14,828 nt of DNA from JAFNGF01 sp964567045 (GCA_964567045.1 CAZMLE010000086.1:1-14828), one strand, 5' to 3'; positions 1-6,593 are shown, counted from the stretch's first letter. The notes: generated from the sequence alone by a model not told the origin. Numbers and translations are program-made.

Positions 1-138
1 GTGGGTTTTACCTTTTTGGTGCACAACGGCAAGATATTCAACAAGGTTTTCGTTACCGAAGATATGGTGGGCCACAAGCTGGGCGAGTTCTCGCTCACAC
101 GGACATTCAGAGGCCACTCGAGCAAGAAAATAAAATAA
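1..138 (+). CDS. rpsS: 30S ribosomal protein uS19, C-terminal part (partial)
   Basis: This is the last 45 codons of uS19, entering from the left edge and ending at TAA 136-138. uS19 lies in the head of the 30S subunit and forms a complex with uS13 near the A-site tRNA and the intersubunit bridges. The visible residues contain the family signature: HNGKIF, then the run VTEDMVGHKLGEFSLTRTF and the RGH motif, then a short basic tail. Full-length uS19 is about 90 residues, so roughly half is outside the window. The next gene (rplV) starts 3 bp after the stop, as expected in the S10 operon order rpsS-rplV-rpsC. The GTG at position 1 is an internal valine codon, not a start. Confidence 0.96.
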   Translation: MGFTFLVHNGKIFNKVFVTEDMVGHKLGEFSLTRTFRGHSSKKIK

Positions 139-141
139 TCT

Positions 142-690
142 ATGTTAAGTGCTACTAAGTTCAAAGAACTCTGTCAGCAACGGCAGGTAGACATCCAGCA
201 GTTGGCTGGCCAACTGGCCAGACCAGGACTCGATAAGAAGAAGGCTGTCGCAGCAATTAAGAACTGGCAAAACGGCCTTTTTAAGCCCAGACCACGGAAA
301 GAAGACATTAACCGCCTGGCGGCGGCGCTATCCGTTGAGGTAAATGATTTGGCTGACTGGCGTTCATCTCATGTTTATGCCCCCTTCTCAGCCCGCAAAG
401 CCAGACTGGTTACGCAATTGATAGCTGGCCGAAGAGTTCAGGACGCTATGGACATCCTGAAGTTTACCAGAAAACGAGCGGCAACAATGGTGCACAAGGT
501 GCTAAAAGCTGCCGTAGCAGATGCCGACGAGCAGCAAGCTGACGTTGACAACCTCTACGTTAGCCAAGCCCGCGTTGATGAGGCAGGTATCCGGATAGGC
601 ACTAAAAGATGGATCGCCAAGGACAGGGGTAGAGCCCATCCAATAAGGAAAAAGGCCTGCCATATACATGTTACAATCACGCAGGTCTAA
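142..690 (+). CDS. rplV: 50S ribosomal protein uL22 with an N-terminal helix-turn-helix extension
   Basis: uL22 binds 23S rRNA early in assembly, and its beta-hairpin lines the exit tunnel. Residues about 75-182 are a complete uL22: the SARKARLV helix, then FTRKRAATMVHKVLKAA, then the hairpin region ending in GRAHPIRKKACHIHVTI. The protein is 182 residues, against about 110-120 for the family, because of about 70 extra N-terminal residues. These look like a Cro/CI (XRE) helix-turn-helix: FKELCQQRQ, LAGQLA, AIKNWQNG, then INRLAAALSVEVNDL. ATG 142 follows the rpsS stop by 3 bp and has no clear Shine-Dalgarno site. An in-frame TTG at 349 has GAGG at 337-340 with an 8-base spacer and would give a 113-residue, normal-sized uL22. 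The frame is unbroken, so the fusion is real at the DNA level. Whether both forms are made is inference. Confidence 0.95.
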   Translation: MLSATKFKELCQQRQVDIQQLAGQLARPGLDKKKAVAAIKNWQNGLFKPRPRKEDINRLAAALSVEVNDLADWRSSHVYAPFSARKARLVTQLIAGRRVQDAMDILKFTRKRAATMVHKVLKAAVADADEQQADVDNLYVSQARVDEAGIRIGTKRWIAKDRGRAHPIRKKACHIHVTITQV

Positions 691-730
691 ACAAAGAAAT
701 AAGAAACGCCAGGTAAAAACCTAACAGATT

Positions 731-1543
731 ATGGGTCAAAAGACATCACCAATAGGTCTTAGAACCGGAATAAGGCTTGGATGGCAAAGCACTTGGTTCT
801 CTCCAAAGGATAGCTATGGGGATTTTCTTGTCGAGGACCAGAGAATCCGTAAGTATGTCGACCAGAAGTTCAACCGCAGCATGCCCAAAGGCGCGGTGGC
901 AAAAATCGAGATAATCCGGACACGCAACGAGGTGAACGTGACGTTGCACAGCGCTCGTCCCGGCGTGGTCATAGGCCCCAGAGGAGGCGAAGTAGACAAG
1001 CTGCGAGAAGAGCTCGAGGAGATGACAGGTCGAAAAGTAACCGTCAACGTCATTGAGATCAAAGATCCAGACCTGAATGCTATGCTGGTAGCTGAGGCGA
1101 TCGCTGAGCAACTGTCTAAGCGTGCTTCATTCAGGCGTACGATGAAGCAGTTTTGCGAATCAGCGATGAATGTCGGCGCCAAAGGAGTTAAGATTATCTG
1201 CGGAGGCCGGCTGGCAGGTGCTGAAATGGCGCGGAGAGAAACCCAAAAGCTCGGCAGCATCCCGCTGCATACTCTGGATGCCAACGTAGATTACGCTACG
1301 GCAACGGCAAGAACAACGTATGGAGCCATCGGCGTTAAAGTCTGGATTTATAAGGGTAAATTCGGCGAAGAAATTGAGCGAGCTCCACGTCGTCGGACTC
1401 GACCGTCGCGGCGCACTGGTGCTCCGGCAGCCCGGGTCAGTGCACCTGAAGTTGTGCCGGTAAAACAGGATAATAAACCCACTGAATCTAGTCCGGGTAC
1501 CGCACCGAGACAAACCGACGCCGGCAGACACAAGACCGTGTAA
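731..1543 (+). CDS. rpsC: 30S ribosomal protein uS3
   Basis: uS3 sits in the 30S head at the mRNA entry channel and contributes to mRNA helicase activity and proofreading. The start MGQKTSPIGLRTGI is the usual uS3 N-terminus. A type II KH domain follows, with its GxxG loop as GPRG in VVIGPRGGEVDKL (about residues 78-90). The C-terminal domain contains GAKGVKIICGGRLAGAEMAR and ends near GVKVWIYKGKFGE. After about residue 216 there is a low-complexity tail of about 50 residues rich in Arg, Pro, Ala and Thr, giving 270 residues against about 210-235 for most bacteria. The gene starts 40 bp after rplV. A short AGGT-AAAA-ACCT hairpin lies in that gap. No strong Shine-Dalgarno site is seen. Confidence 0.97.
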   Translation: MGQKTSPIGLRTGIRLGWQSTWFSPKDSYGDFLVEDQRIRKYVDQKFNRSMPKGAVAKIEIIRTRNEVNVTLHSARPGVVIGPRGGEVDKLREELEEMTGRKVTVNVIEIKDPDLNAMLVAEAIAEQLSKRASFRRTMKQFCESAMNVGAKGVKIICGGRLAGAEMARRETQKLGSIPLHTLDANVDYATATARTTYGAIGVKVWIYKGKFGEEIERAPRRRTRPSRRTGAPAARVSAPEVVPVKQDNKPTESSPGTAPRQTDAGRHKTV

Positions 1544-1567
1544 CAAATATCTGTCAGGGCAAGAAAA

Positions 1568-1987
1568 ATGGCATTGATGCCAAAGAGAGTCAAATATCGC
1601 AAGAGCCAGCGCGGCAAGATGAAAGGCAACGCGACCAGGGGTAACTATGTAGCCTTCGGCGACTATGGGCTGCAGGCATTGGAGATTAGTTGGATAACTG
1701 CCAAAACCATTGAAGCCGGCCGAGTGGCTGCGACCCACTTCCTGCATCGGGAAGGCAAAGTTTATGTCAGGATATTCCCTCACATGCCTGTAACTGCCAA
1801 GCCATTGGAGACCCGGATGGGAAAAGGTAAAGGCGAGCCCGAATCCTGGGTCGCCACGGTCAGGCCCGGCCAGGTCTGTTTTGAGGTTGGAGGAGTAAGC
1901 GAAAACGTGGCAAAGCAAACGTTGCTTAGAGTCGCTCACAAGATGCCGATAAAGTGTAGGTTCATCAAGCGAAGACATTCACTGTAA
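1568..1987 (+). CDS. rplP: 50S ribosomal protein uL16
   Basis: uL16 is a late-assembling protein near the A site and peptidyl-transferase centre, needed for correct tRNA accommodation. The 139-residue product shows the family blocks: PKRVKYRKSQRGKMKG at the N-terminus, then AFGDYGLQALE, then HMPVTAKPLETRMGKGKGEP, then the C-terminal helix and basic end. The length matches the usual 135-140. The ATG at 1568 gives MALMPKR; the in-frame ATG at 1577 (MPKR) is an alternative. An AGGG-like site lies a few bases upstream of 1568, which favours the first. The gene follows rpsC by 24 bp and precedes rpmC by 14 bp, the normal S10 operon order. Confidence 0.97.
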   Translation: MALMPKRVKYRKSQRGKMKGNATRGNYVAFGDYGLQALEISWITAKTIEAGRVAATHFLHREGKVYVRIFPHMPVTAKPLETRMGKGKGEPESWVATVRPGQVCFEVGGVSENVAKQTLLRVAHKMPIKCRFIKRRHSL

Positions 1988-2001
1988 AAGGAGACCGCCG
2001 A

Positions 2002-2196
2002 ATGAAGGCGCAGCAGTACCGCGAAATGAGCCCGGATGAACTGCAAAGCACACTGCAGGAGATGCAGAAACGCCTATTTGAATTGCGTACACAGGCCGTT
2101 ACAGAGACACTGGAGAATTCCAAAGCCGTGCGCAACGCCAGGCGTGATATTGCCAGAGTTAAAACGATACTGCGTGAAAAAGCCAAGGTAGAATAA
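2002..2196 (+). CDS. rpmC: 50S ribosomal protein uL29
   Basis: uL29 is a small two-helix protein at the polypeptide exit-tunnel rim, next to uL23, close to the docking site for SRP and trigger factor. The 64-residue product has the family pattern: EMSPDELQSTLQEMQKRLFELR, then NSKAVRNARRDIARVKTILRE, where the AR(R)DIARVKT block is the usual signature. The length is normal. The start has a good Shine-Dalgarno site (AGGAG 1989-1993, 8-base spacer). It lies between rplP and rpsQ as in most bacteria. Confidence 0.96.
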   Translation: MKAQQYREMSPDELQSTLQEMQKRLFELRTQAVTETLENSKAVRNARRDIARVKTILREKAKVE

Positions 2197-2230
2197 GCCG
2201 AAAGAGACTTTAGACCTTTCACCAAATAGT

Positions 2231-2497
2231 ATGAAGATGCAAGAGAAAACGCTAAAAACGCTGACCGCTGTAGTGATAGGCAAAAGTGGAAACAAAAGCG
2301 TTAAAGTGGCCATTGACTACAGGGTTAGGCATGCGAAGTACAACAAGTACCTCCAGCGCAGGACGAAGCTGGCCGTTCATGACGAGCACAACCAGGCCGG
2401 CCTCGGTGACCTTGTTGAGATAGCCGAGTGTAGGCCGCTGAGCAAGACCAAGAGCTGGCGTCTAATTAGAGTTGTCCAGAAGGCAGCGGCGGTTTAA
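2231..2497 (+). CDS. rpsQ: 30S ribosomal protein uS17
   Basis: uS17 is a primary 16S rRNA binder in the 30S body with an OB fold. The 88-residue product has the diagnostic pieces: TLTAVVIGKSGNKSVKVAID (first strands), HAKYNKYLQRRTKLAVHDE, then GDLVEIAECRPLSKTKSWRL (last strands). The length is normal. The start at 2231 has no obvious Shine-Dalgarno site; an in-frame ATG at 2237 is an alternative. The gene follows rpmC by 34 bp and precedes rplN by 20 bp, closing the S10 part of the cluster. Confidence 0.96.
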   Translation: MKMQEKTLKTLTAVVIGKSGNKSVKVAIDYRVRHAKYNKYLQRRTKLAVHDEHNQAGLGDLVEIAECRPLSKTKSWRLIRVVQKAAAV

Positions 2498-2517
2498 TCA
2501 GATGTGAGAATAGCAAG

Positions 2518-2904
2518 GTGATTCAGCAAGAAACAATGTTGGATATAGCCGACAACTCAGGCGTCAAGTTGGCTTTGTGCATCAGGGTTGTCGGAAGGAG
2601 CGGCGCTCGGGGTAAATTCACCCGCGCCGTGGCCACGGTGGGAGATATTGTCAGTGTGGCGATAAAAAAGTCTCTGCCAACTTGCCAGTTGGACGATAAG
2701 AAAGTCCACAGATGCGTCATTATTCGCACCAAGACCCCTCTGAGACGTCGAGATGGTAGCTATGTGCGATTCGACAGCAACGCGGCGGTAATGATCGACA
2801 ATGAGGGCAACCCGATAGGAACCAGAATTTTCGGTGCGGTGGCTCGCGAGCTGCGCGAAAAAAACTATATGAAGATAATCTCGCTGGCAAGCGAAGTTGT
2901 GTAA
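2518..2904 (+). CDS. rplN: 50S ribosomal protein uL14
   Basis: uL14 binds 23S rRNA, makes an intersubunit bridge with 16S rRNA and is the docking site of the silencing factor RsfS. The 128-residue product starts at a GTG and reads MIQQETMLDIADNSGVK, the usual uL14 N-terminus. This alignment decides the start, since only a weak GAG lies upstream. Later come AIKKSLPTC, VIIRTKTPLRRRDGSYVRFD, then GTRIFGAVARELREKNYMKI near the C-terminus. A few residues are inserted around 30-37 (RSGARGKFTRA), which accounts for the length above the usual 122. The gap to rplX is 85 bp, unusually long here, and contains two hairpins. Confidence 0.97.
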   Translation: MIQQETMLDIADNSGVKLALCIRVVGRSGARGKFTRAVATVGDIVSVAIKKSLPTCQLDDKKVHRCVIIRTKTPLRRRDGSYVRFDSNAAVMIDNEGNPIGTRIFGAVARELREKNYMKIISLASEVV

Positions 2905-2915
2905 GTGCGCAAAAG

Positions 2916-2963
2916 GGGCCCGCCGTAGGTGGGAACCCAAACGTATCTCCTGGAGCGAGATAC
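2916..2963 (+). promoter_or_regulatory. Two adjacent RNA hairpins in the rplN-rplX gap
   Basis: The first hairpin pairs CCCGCC (2919-2924) with GGTGGG (2928-2933) across a 3-base loop, with one G-U pair, and is extended by GGG 2916-2918 with CCC 2936-2938 around a 2-base bulge. The second pairs GTATCTC (2943-2949) perfectly with GAGATAC (2957-2963) around a 7-base loop. Neither is followed by a T tract, so they are not simple intrinsic terminators. They could be a processing site, an attenuator or a protein-binding site in the mRNA. The pairing is directly visible; the function is inference. Confidence 0.5.
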
Positions 2964-2989
2964 AAGATAAGAAATACCGGATGCAATTT

Positions 2990-3322
2990 ATGGCTCTACA
3001 TATCAAAAAAGGCGACACGGTTAAAATCATAGCCGGCGACCATAAGGAGACTACCGGTAAAGTGCTGCGCGTTCTGCGTGAGAAGAACAAGGTAGTCGTG
3101 CAGGGTCAGAATTTAGCTAAGAAGCACGTTCGGCCTTCACGGAAAAATCCCCAAGGAGGCCGAATCAATGTTGAGCAGCCCATCCATATAAGTAACATCT
3201 TGCCGCTGAACCCCAAAAGTTCTAAAGGCACCAGAGTCCGTCACCAGGTAAACGAGGATGGGAGCAAAAAACGAGTTGCCGTCGATGGGACCGAAATCGG
3301 CGTCGTCAGAAGGGCAAAATAG
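2990..3322 (+). CDS. rplX: 50S ribosomal protein uL24
   Basis: uL24 is an assembly-initiator protein of the 50S subunit and lies beside the exit tunnel. The 110-residue product from ATG 2990 reads MALHIKKGDTVKIIAGDHK and contains the KOW motif, including GKVLRVLREKNKVVVQG. Then come NLAKKHVRPS and GRINVEQPIHISNI, followed by the C-terminal VRHQVNEDGSKKRVAVDG block, where many uL24 carry a Cys-rich knuckle that is absent here. The start is chosen by alignment. ATG 2981 is in frame (three extra residues), and the frame stays open further upstream, but that stretch covers the hairpins and the end of rplN and has no family similarity. No strong Shine-Dalgarno site is seen. The stop TAG 3320-3322 abuts the rplE ATG directly. 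Confidence 0.95.
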   Translation: MALHIKKGDTVKIIAGDHKETTGKVLRVLREKNKVVVQGQNLAKKHVRPSRKNPQGGRINVEQPIHISNILPLNPKSSKGTRVRHQVNEDGSKKRVAVDGTEIGVVRRAK

Positions 3323-3865
3323 ATGGCACGTTTGAAAGACTTGTATAAGTCTAAGGTAGTCGCAGAATTGTCTAAACAGTTCGGCTACAAAAGCCCTATG
3401 GCTGTACCACACGTGGAAAAGATCGTTGTCTCTATGGGCGTGGGCAGGGCGGCACAGGACAAGAAGTTTATAGAGTCAGCCAAGAAAGACCTGATGATGA
3501 TTACGGGCCAGATGCCTGCCGTTTGCAAAGCTAAGAAAAGTGTCTCCAGTTTCAAGCTTCGTCAGGGCAACGAAATTGGTCTGAAAGTTACTCTTCGCGG
3601 CGCAAGAATGTACGAATTTATGGATAGACTTATCAATCTGGCAATCCCCCGTGTGAGGGACTTTCGGGGCCTTAATCCCAACAGTTTCGACGGCCGAGGC
3701 AACTACTCGATGGGTCTGATTGAGCAGAGCGTTTTTCCTGAGGTCAATCCGGCTCAAATCGAGTTTCAACAGGGTATGAACATAACCCTCGTGACGACAG
3801 CAAGAAATGATGACGAAGCAAGAGCCATGCTATCACTCTTCGGTATGCCTTTCAGGAGACAGTAG
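3323..3865 (+). CDS. rplE: 50S ribosomal protein uL5
   Basis: uL5 binds 5S rRNA in the central protuberance and contacts P-site tRNA. The 180-residue product matches the family in length and order: MARLKDLYKSKVVAELSKQF, VPHVEKIVVSMGVGRA, the block ITGQMPAVCKAKKSVSSFKL (normally TGQKP-A-T-AKKSI), GLKVTLRGARMYEFMDRLI, RVRDFRGLNPNSFDGRGNYS, then the C-terminal TTARNDDEARAMLSLFGMPF. The ATG follows the rplX stop with no gap, so translation is very probably coupled. In E. coli the S8 repressor site is at the start of this gene. I see no convincing copy of it here. Confidence 0.97.
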   Translation: MARLKDLYKSKVVAELSKQFGYKSPMAVPHVEKIVVSMGVGRAAQDKKFIESAKKDLMMITGQMPAVCKAKKSVSSFKLRQGNEIGLKVTLRGARMYEFMDRLINLAIPRVRDFRGLNPNSFDGRGNYSMGLIEQSVFPEVNPAQIEFQQGMNITLVTTARNDDEARAMLSLFGMPFRRQ

Positions 3866-3929
3866 CACAGGCCTTATGAAATAGACAGCACATATATGCT
3901 AAGTGCTGTAGGCAAAAAGGAACGTATGG

Positions 3930-4115
3930 ATGTCGACAAAGGCACTGGAAAACAAAGTAAAAAGGAAACAGAAGTTCCGCGTCAGACAATATACGCGCTG
4001 TGAGCTTTGTGGAAGATCTAAGGCAGTCTACCGCAAGTTCAAAATCTGCCGGATTTGCTTTAGGACTTTAGCTAACGAAGGCAAAATTCCAGGCGTAAGA
4101 AAAGCCAGTTGGTAA
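3930..4115 (+). CDS. rpsN: 30S ribosomal protein uS14, zinc-binding type
   Basis: uS14 is in the 30S head next to uS3 and uS19. This is the short, zinc-carrying form (61 residues) rather than the 89-101-residue zinc-free form. The four zinc ligands are visible as Cys24, Cys27, Cys40 and Cys43 (RCELCGRS and ICRICFR). The C-terminus GKIPGVRKASW is the typical ending. ATG 3930 has AAGGA at 3917-3921 with an 8-base spacer; an out-of-frame ATG at 3926 is just upstream. The gap from rplE is 64 bp and to rpsH 11 bp. Confidence 0.97.
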   Translation: MSTKALENKVKRKQKFRVRQYTRCELCGRSKAVYRKFKICRICFRTLANEGKIPGVRKASW

Positions 4116-4126
4116 GGCGTGAGTAT

Positions 4127-4525
4127 ATGACTTGGAATGACCCAATAGCTGATATGCTGACGAGAATTCGAAACGCTGGAAGGGTAAATAAGGAACAGGT
4201 CAGCGTTAGAGCATCGAATATTTGCGAAGCTATCGCAGCCGTCCTGAAGAAAGAAGGTTACATCAAAGATTTCGACCGGATTGATGACGACAAACAAGGA
4301 ATACTGAGAATCACTCTCAAGTATGACCAGGAGGGCCGGTCTGTCATCACCGAAATAACAAGAACAAGTAAGCCTGGCTGTCGAATCTATTCATCTGTTG
4401 ACGATTTGCCGCGGGTTTTGGGCGGCATGGGCATAGCAATTGTTTCGACCAGCAAAGGTGTGATGAGCGATAGAGAATGCCGCAGCGCCAAAGTCGGCGG
4501 CGAGATTCTTTGTACGGTGAGCTAA
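4127..4525 (+). CDS. rpsH: 30S ribosomal protein uS8
   Basis: uS8 binds helix 21 of 16S rRNA, and in many bacteria also represses the spc operon by binding its own mRNA. The product is 132 residues, the usual length. It begins MTWNDPIADMLTRIRNAGRV, has KKEGYIKDF and the RTSKPGCRIYSSVDDLP segment, and ends with GMGIAIVSTSKGVMSDRECR and KVGGEILCTVS. The start at ATG 4127 is chosen from this alignment. An in-frame TTG at 4109 would overlap rpsN and adds unrelated residues. The stop TAA shares its last base with the rplF ATG (TAATG), which implies coupling. Confidence 0.97.
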   Translation: MTWNDPIADMLTRIRNAGRVNKEQVSVRASNICEAIAAVLKKEGYIKDFDRIDDDKQGILRITLKYDQEGRSVITEITRTSKPGCRIYSSVDDLPRVLGGMGIAIVSTSKGVMSDRECRSAKVGGEILCTVS

Positions 4526-5112
4526 TGAGTCGAGTCGGGAAAAAACCTGTTGCCATCCCGCCGGGAGTAAAAATTGAACAGTCCGCCGGAGGCGCGTCCA
4601 TTAAAGCATCCGGGCCGCTGGGCAGCCTGCAACTGGATTGTCACCCCATGATTGAGGTGGAAATCGACAGTAAGGCAGGGCAAATATTGGTCAAAAATGA
4701 CCGTCCTGAAAATCGTTCGAGTAAACAGTTGCACGGCACCATGCGTGCGCTAATTGCAAATATGGTTGCAGGCGTTAGTAAGGGCTTCCAAAAAAAATTG
4801 GAAATATATGGCACCGGCTTTAGTGTCAAGGAACAAGGTGGAAAGCTGCTCTTTCAGGTCGGCTTTTCGAGCACGGTGGAAAAACCGATACCAGAAGGCG
4901 TAAAAGTGAGCATTGAGGCCGGTGCAACCCGAGGTGACGAGGTGCCCGCCAGGTTCACTCTTTCCTCGGTAGACAAACAATTACTGGGACAGTTCGCTGC
5001 CGATATACACAGAATAAGACCGCCGGAACCTTACAAAGGAAAAGGCATACGCTTTGTGGACGAACATGTACGCCGCAAGGTCGGCAAGGCATTTACTTCG
5101 GGAGCGGCATAG
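4525..5112 (+). CDS. rplF: 50S ribosomal protein uL6
   Basis: uL6 binds the sarcin-ricin loop region beside the factor-binding site of the 50S subunit. It has two repeated alpha/beta domains. The product is 195 residues, about 15-18 more than most bacterial uL6. The start MSRVGKKPVAIPPGVKI is canonical, LHGTMRALIANMVAGVSKGF ends the first domain, and the second domain ends RPPEPYKGKGIRFVDEHVRR, the family signature. The extra length includes a short stretch around residues 130-145 (IEAGATRGDEVPARFT). The ATG overlaps the rpsH stop by one base. Confidence 0.97.
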   Translation: MSRVGKKPVAIPPGVKIEQSAGGASIKASGPLGSLQLDCHPMIEVEIDSKAGQILVKNDRPENRSSKQLHGTMRALIANMVAGVSKGFQKKLEIYGTGFSVKEQGGKLLFQVGFSSTVEKPIPEGVKVSIEAGATRGDEVPARFTLSSVDKQLLGQFAADIHRIRPPEPYKGKGIRFVDEHVRRKVGKAFTSGAA

Positions 5113-5128
5113 TTGTAGCTTGGTTTCT

Positions 5129-5494
5129 ATGCAGATTGACAAGATAAAAAGAGCGGCACAGAGGCGACAATATCACGTAAGGAAGAAGGTTTGCGGAACG
5201 GTGGACAGGCCGCGACTGTCGGTATTTCGCTCAAACAGGCACATTTATGCCCAGATTATAGATGATGTGGCAGGAGCGACCCTTGTTTCAGCCAGCACGA
5301 GGGCCAAAGGCCTGCGGGACCAACTGTCCAAAGCCGGTAACATAAAAGCCGCTCAAATCGTAGGCGAAGCAGTAGCAAAACAGGCCCTCGGAGTCGGAAT
5401 TAAGTGTGTTTGCCTAGATAGGAACCGCTACAAATACCATGGCAGAGTCAAGGTACTCGCAGAAGCGGCAAAAAAAGCTGGGTTGGTTTTTTAA
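5129..5494 (+). CDS. rplR: 50S ribosomal protein uL18
   Basis: uL18 binds 5S rRNA with uL5 and anchors it in the central protuberance. The 121-residue product has the expected basic N-terminal arm, then RPRLSVFRSNRHIYAQIIDD, then VSASTRAKG, VGEAVAKQALGVGI, and the closing DRNRYKYHGRVKVLAEAA. The frame is open upstream into rplF, but ATG 5129 gives the family's usual N-terminus and length. The gap from rplF is 16 bp. No clear Shine-Dalgarno site is seen. Confidence 0.96.
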   Translation: MQIDKIKRAAQRRQYHVRKKVCGTVDRPRLSVFRSNRHIYAQIIDDVAGATLVSASTRAKGLRDQLSKAGNIKAAQIVGEAVAKQALGVGIKCVCLDRNRYKYHGRVKVLAEAAKKAGLVF

Positions 5495-5524
5495 GAGTAA
5501 TTGACGGAAATCTGGAGAAAGCAA

Positions 5525-6031
5525 TTGCAGGTAGAAGCCGGTATATTAGCTGGTCAAGAAGAAAAGGTGCTGGAAGACACGGTTGTAAAAGTGTTCCGCT
5601 GCGCCAAAGTGGTCAAGGGAGGCCGCAGATTCAGCTTTGGGGTGTTGGTTGTAGTGGGCGACCGCGCCGGAATGGTAGGCATCGGTTACGGCAAAGCCAA
5701 CGAAGTCCCGCCAGCAGTCGAGAAGGGAATAAAGGATGCCAAGAAGTCTTTGCAGAAGATAGCTCTGGTCGGACGAACGATTCCGCACCGGACCATCGGC
5801 AAGTACAGCGCCACACGGATAGTGATGGTTCCTGCGAGTCCCGGCACGGGAGTCATCGCCGGCTCCAGTGCCCGCGCAGTGCTCGAATACGCTGGGGTAC
5901 AGGACGTGCTTACCAAGATATATGGAAGTACCTCCGCCAAGAACGTTGTCAAAGCTACCATGGATGGATTGCTCAAGTTACGTCGCAAAGAACAGGTGGA
6001 GTCACTTCGTGGCGTGGCAATTAACAGTTGA
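5525..6031 (+). CDS. rpsE: 30S ribosomal protein uS5
   Basis: uS5 lies at the mRNA entry and decoding side of the 30S body with uS4 and affects accuracy. The signature blocks are present: RCAKVVKGGRRFSFGVLVVV (the double-stranded RNA-binding-like N-domain), GYGKANEVPPAVEKGIKDAK, TIPHRTIGKYSATRIVMVPA, then GTGVIAGSSARAVLEYAGVQ and GSTSAKNVVKAT. There is no ATG near the 5' end. TTG 5525 has GGAG at 5514-5517 with a 7-base spacer and gives 168 residues. TTG 5501 is in frame (176 residues) but has no Shine-Dalgarno site. I prefer 5525; the extra eight residues do not affect the call. It follows rplR by 6-30 bp depending on the start. rpmD, which normally follows, is absent. Confidence 0.94.
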   Translation: MQVEAGILAGQEEKVLEDTVVKVFRCAKVVKGGRRFSFGVLVVVGDRAGMVGIGYGKANEVPPAVEKGIKDAKKSLQKIALVGRTIPHRTIGKYSATRIVMVPASPGTGVIAGSSARAVLEYAGVQDVLTKIYGSTSAKNVVKATMDGLLKLRRKEQVESLRGVAINS

Positions 6032-6046
6032 TAGTTAGGTGCTTAG

Positions 6047-6508
6047 ATGTTGAATCACCAGATTACCTCAGTCGTAGGTAAGCATAAGGCCCGCAAGCGT
6101 GTCGGGAGAGGTTCCGGCAGCGGCCACGGCAAAACTTGCGGGCGTGGTACCAAAGGCAGCCTTAGCAGGAGCGGCGCGATGGTTTCGTCGCTCTATGAAG
6201 GCGGGCAGGTGCCTTTATTTCGCCGACTGCCCAAACATGGCTTTAGTAACTACAAGTTCGCAACCCGATTTGAGATTATCAACGTATCGCAACTGGAAAG
6301 ATTCCAGGACGGCGCCGACATTGGGGTAGAACAATTGTCCCAGGCTGGGCTGGTCCCAAGCTGCAAAAGCAAGGTCAAGGTTCTCGGCGACGGCGAACTG
6401 ACAAAAAAATTGCAGGTTACAGCTCACAAATTCAGCAAAACTGCGGAGCAGAAAATCGTGGGTTGTGGCGGTACAACAAAGAAAATGAGCGACAAGCAAA
6501 AAAGGTAA
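6047..6508 (+). CDS. rplO: 50S ribosomal protein uL15
   Basis: uL15 is a late 50S assembly protein that threads through 23S rRNA. The 153-residue product has the Gly/Arg/Lys-rich N-terminal extension, including KRVGRGSGSGHGKTCGRGTK, then the EGGQVPLFRRLPKHGFSN signature, and the globular C-terminal domain with KVKVLGDGELTKKLQVTAHK followed by FSKTAEQKI. The tail is short and basic. The start ATG 6047 is 15 bp after the rpsE stop, so there is no room for rpmD between them. An 85-bp gap separates it from secY. Confidence 0.96.
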   Translation: MLNHQITSVVGKHKARKRVGRGSGSGHGKTCGRGTKGSLSRSGAMVSSLYEGGQVPLFRRLPKHGFSNYKFATRFEIINVSQLERFQDGADIGVEQLSQAGLVPSCKSKVKVLGDGELTKKLQVTAHKFSKTAEQKIVGCGGTTKKMSDKQKR

Positions 6509-6593
6509 CACAAAACAACTGTGGAAATTCCGACTCAACAGTCTGTTCATTCTTCGGTTTTGATTTTATACCATAGACCTTCGGAGAAAAAGG

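Noticed and set aside
1160..1978. 272-codon open frame on the minus strand across rpsC and rplP
   Set aside because: It is antisense to two clearly recognised genes and shows no family features; a shadow of their codon bias.
2897..2989. Upstream extension of uL24 with a Cys/Arg-rich N-terminus
   Set aside because: The stretch overlaps rplN and the two hairpins, has no family similarity, and ATG 2990 gives the canonical uL24 start.
5501..5524. TTG 5501 as the start of rpsE
   Set aside because: TTG 5525 has GGAG at ideal spacing, 5501 has none; kept only as an alternative.
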